DNA from: DASTCC01 sp035711465
Lineage (GTDB): Bacteria; Acidobacteriota; Vicinamibacteria; Vicinamibacterales; SCN-69-37
Direction of reading: 5' to 3'
DNA: 6,820 nt
Assembly (NCBI GenBank): GCA_035711465.1
Contig: DASTCC010000297.1
Location: 1-6,820, forward strand
Below, one piece after another: positions 5,105 to 6,820 of this stretch; the stretch's first letter is position 1; each line of letters starts with the position of its first letter. The translations under genes were made by a program, and so were the position numbers. Below the pieces are notes generated by a model, which searched no databases, had not been told where the DNA came from, and worked only from the letters and a program-made list of their open reading frames with translations.

Positions 5105-6820
5105 TCATCGCGGCACGTACAGCTCGCGGTCGCCGGTCTGGCCAACGAGACTCAATCCGAGCGCGTCGGTCGCAAACGCGTGCAGGGTGTCGCTGACGCG
5201 GGCGCGGTCGATCACGACGTATCCGAGGGCGACGCGATCGACGAAGGCGCGGGCGTCCGCGCGGGCGCGCGCCTCCAGCTCGGCATCGAGCGCCCGCCCT
5301 TCGCTGAGCTCGATCAGCGCTTTCAGGACCGGCTCGCGCAGGTGCGCCTCCTTGCTGCGCGTCGAGACGCGCGACAGATAGCCGCCGATGATCCGCTTGC
5401 GGTGTGCGGTCTGGTAGAACTGCGGCAGCGCCGACGAGTCGCCGAGCAGGCCGAGCCCGTCGCGGATGCCGAGCGGCAGCTCCAGCACGCGGACGTCGCG
5501 CGGATCGGATGCCACCGTCCGGTATATCGCCGGGATGCTCGCGGCGTAGAGCGGCCGCGGCGCCGGCCACAGCTCGACCGCCAACGCGATCGTGACGATC
5601 GCGAGCAGGCCCGTGCGCGCCGGCGGATTGCGGCGGATGAGCGCCGCCAGCGCCGCGGCGAAGATCACTGACAGCGCGAGCGAGACGAGAACCACCATGC
5701 GGCCGGGCATGCGTGCCGCGCCGAGCAGCGGCAGGTAGCGCGCGAGCGCCCACGGCGTCGGCAGGAACGTCTCGAGTCCGGCGATCCGAATGAATGGCCC
5801 GAGCGAGAGCCATGCGGCGCCGAGCGCGATCCCGGTCCAGAGCGGCGCGGGCCGGAAGCGGACGAGCCGCCAGCCGGCAGCGATCACGATGAGTGCGACC
5901 CACGGCAGCGAGGCCACCTGTTCGATGTAGCCGCCCGGCTGCGCGGCCAGCCACTCGGACAACGCGGCCGGCGCCAGCGGATGCGCCGGGTTCGGCACCA
6001 GGAACGAGAGCGCGTCGACGCCGGGTGCGCTCGATCGCCACAGGACCGGCACGGTGACGATCTCGCCCTGAGCGGCGCGCGTCACGAGCGCGATGAGCTG
6101 CGGCGCCATCAGCAGCGACGTCACCGTCACCATCGCTGCGCCGATCGCGGCCAGCCGGCCCAGGTTCTGCGGCTGGGCCCAGTGCACGCGCACGCGCCGC
6201 GCCGCGGCGGCGCGCACGAGCGCCAGGATCGCGACGATCAGCATCGGCGTGTAGAGCGACCGCATCGAGATCGTCACGCCGCCGATCGTGAGCGCGCCGC
6301 CCGCCGCGGCGCGGATCAGGATCGCGAGACCGAGCGCGAGCGCGATCGTGACGTCGAGCGCGCGGACGACGGCACGCCGGCGCGGCGCAGTCGCGGCCGT
6401 CGACGACCACCGCAGCGTCTTCGACGCGGCGTACGCCAGCCCGAGCCCGACGCAGTACACCGCGTAGTAGGGATCGCTGCCCGCGGCCCATGCGACGCAG
6501 GCGCCGGTCATCGCCGCGTCGCGCCAGCGCATCGATTCCCACGTCCGATCGAGCCAGTAGAGAAAGAACGGCAGCGGCGCCGCCGCCACCAGGCTGAAGT
6601 GGCCGAGGCTCCGCGCGACCAGAAACGGCGCGCACGCGAACGCCACCCCGGCGAGCACCGACTCCGTGCGCGCGCCCGTCACGCGATATGCGAGCAGGCA
6701 CGCGCCCCACCCGGCGAGGGCGACGTAGAGCAGATAGACGAAGTTGAACGCGCCGATGACGCCGAAGATCGGCTGCACCGGCAGCGCCACCAGATCGCCC
6801 CACACGGTGTAGTTGTGGAG
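5105..6820 (-). CDS. Polytopic membrane protein, probable GT-C/YfhO-like (N-terminus beyond window)
   Basis: The reading frame stays open to the window edge (LHNYT precedes the GTG at 6805), so the true start lies to the right; 571 residues are visible. About ten to twelve hydrophobic segments, some at (numbered from GTG 6805) 11-40, 46-66, 70-84, 98-127, 149-166, 186-203, 217-240, 297-312, 321-336, 368-390 and 398-412, are followed by a soluble C-terminal region (about 420-566). Features recall large bacterial GT-C-fold or YfhO-type proteins that act on lipid-linked sugars or the envelope: WGDLVALPVQPIFGVIGAFN at the start, PNPAHPL (271-277), GAARMPGRM (362-370) and LELPLGIRDG (441-450). The acidic catalytic motif such enzymes carry near the N-terminus would lie outside the window, so enzymatic activity cannot be confirmed. 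Its TGA stop overlaps a possible ATG of the synthase gene (ATGA). The exact function is unknown. Confidence 0.75.
   Translation of the reverse strand, partial: LHNYTVWGDLVALPVQPIFGVIGAFNFVYLLYVALAGWGACLLAYRVTGARTESVLAGVAFACAPFLVARSLGHFSLVAAAPLPFFLYWLDRTWESMRWRDAAMTGACVAWAAGSDPYYAVYCVGLGLAYAASKTLRWSSTAATAPRRRAVVRALDVTIALALGLAILIRAAAGGALTIGGVTISMRSLYTPMLIVAILALVRAAAARRVRVHWAQPQNLGRLAAIGAAMVTVTSLLMAPQLIALVTRAAQGEIVTVPVLWRSSAPGVDALSFLVPNPAHPLAPAALSEWLAAQPGGYIEQVASLPWVALIVIAAGWRLVRFRPAPLWTGIALGAAWLSLGPFIRIAGLETFLPTPWALARYLPLLGAARMPGRMVVLVSLALSVIFAAALAALIRRNPPARTGLLAIVTIALAVELWPAPRPLYAASIPAIYRTVASDPRDVRVLELPLGIRDGLGLLGDSSALPQFYQTAHRKRIIGGYLSRVSTRSKEAHLREPVLKALIELSEGRALDAELEARARADARAFVDRVALGYVVIDRARVSDTLHAFATDALGLSLVGQTGDRELYVPR

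Noticed and set aside
3714..6803. A 1029-codon open frame on the - strand spanning the synthase and the region upstream of it
   Set aside because: Only the part from 5108 downwards resembles a protein family. The upstream part is Arg/Ala-rich translation in the wrong frame of the membrane-protein gene, so there is no fusion protein.

Overview
The window is GC-rich bacterial DNA with tightly packed genes. By inference it comes from an Acidobacteriota genome, possibly Vicinamibacteria. The clues are high GC, codons ending mostly in G or C, weak or absent Shine-Dalgarno sites, and an intergenic tract of degenerate GAACCC/GGAACC repeats of a kind I associate with that group. No rRNA or other taxonomic marker is present, so this assignment is tentative.

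Layout. The left part (1-1681, + strand) holds the end of a metal-uptake operon: a zinc/manganese-type ABC substrate-binding protein cut by the window edge, then, after 4 bases, its membrane permease. No ATPase gene is in view. Sixty bases further on, still on +, is a VanZ-family membrane protein with a long C-terminal extension (1743-2849). Its stop codon runs straight into a 150-base low-complexity repeat (2850-3001), part of a stretch of 145 bases (2868-3012) without a single T on the + strand. After the repeat comes a sigma70-like promoter and a gene for an unrecognised single-pass membrane protein (3069-3701).

The right part is on the - strand and converges on that gene with a gap of only 12 bases. 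It holds a cystathionine beta-synthase (3714-5087, possibly starting at 5108). Upstream of it is a polytopic membrane protein with the look of a GT-C/YfhO-type protein (5105 to beyond the window end at 6820). Its TGA stop overlaps a possible ATG of the synthase gene as ATGA.

How the genes relate. The binding protein and permease work together in importing a divalent metal. The other genes show no clear shared pathway. The synthase belongs to transsulfuration (homocysteine plus serine to cystathionine), and the membrane protein upstream of it probably belongs to the envelope or to glycan metabolism. There is no mobile element, CRISPR array, tRNA or rRNA, and no gene-free stretch over 300 bases; the longest, about 220 bases, is the repeat plus promoter region.

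I found no convincing new multi-gene system. The items most worth a second look are the T-free repeat with quadruplex potential on the - strand, two GTG start codons each lying exactly 6 bases after a -10-like hexamer (possible leaderless genes), the long extension of the VanZ protein, and the unrecognised anchored protein.
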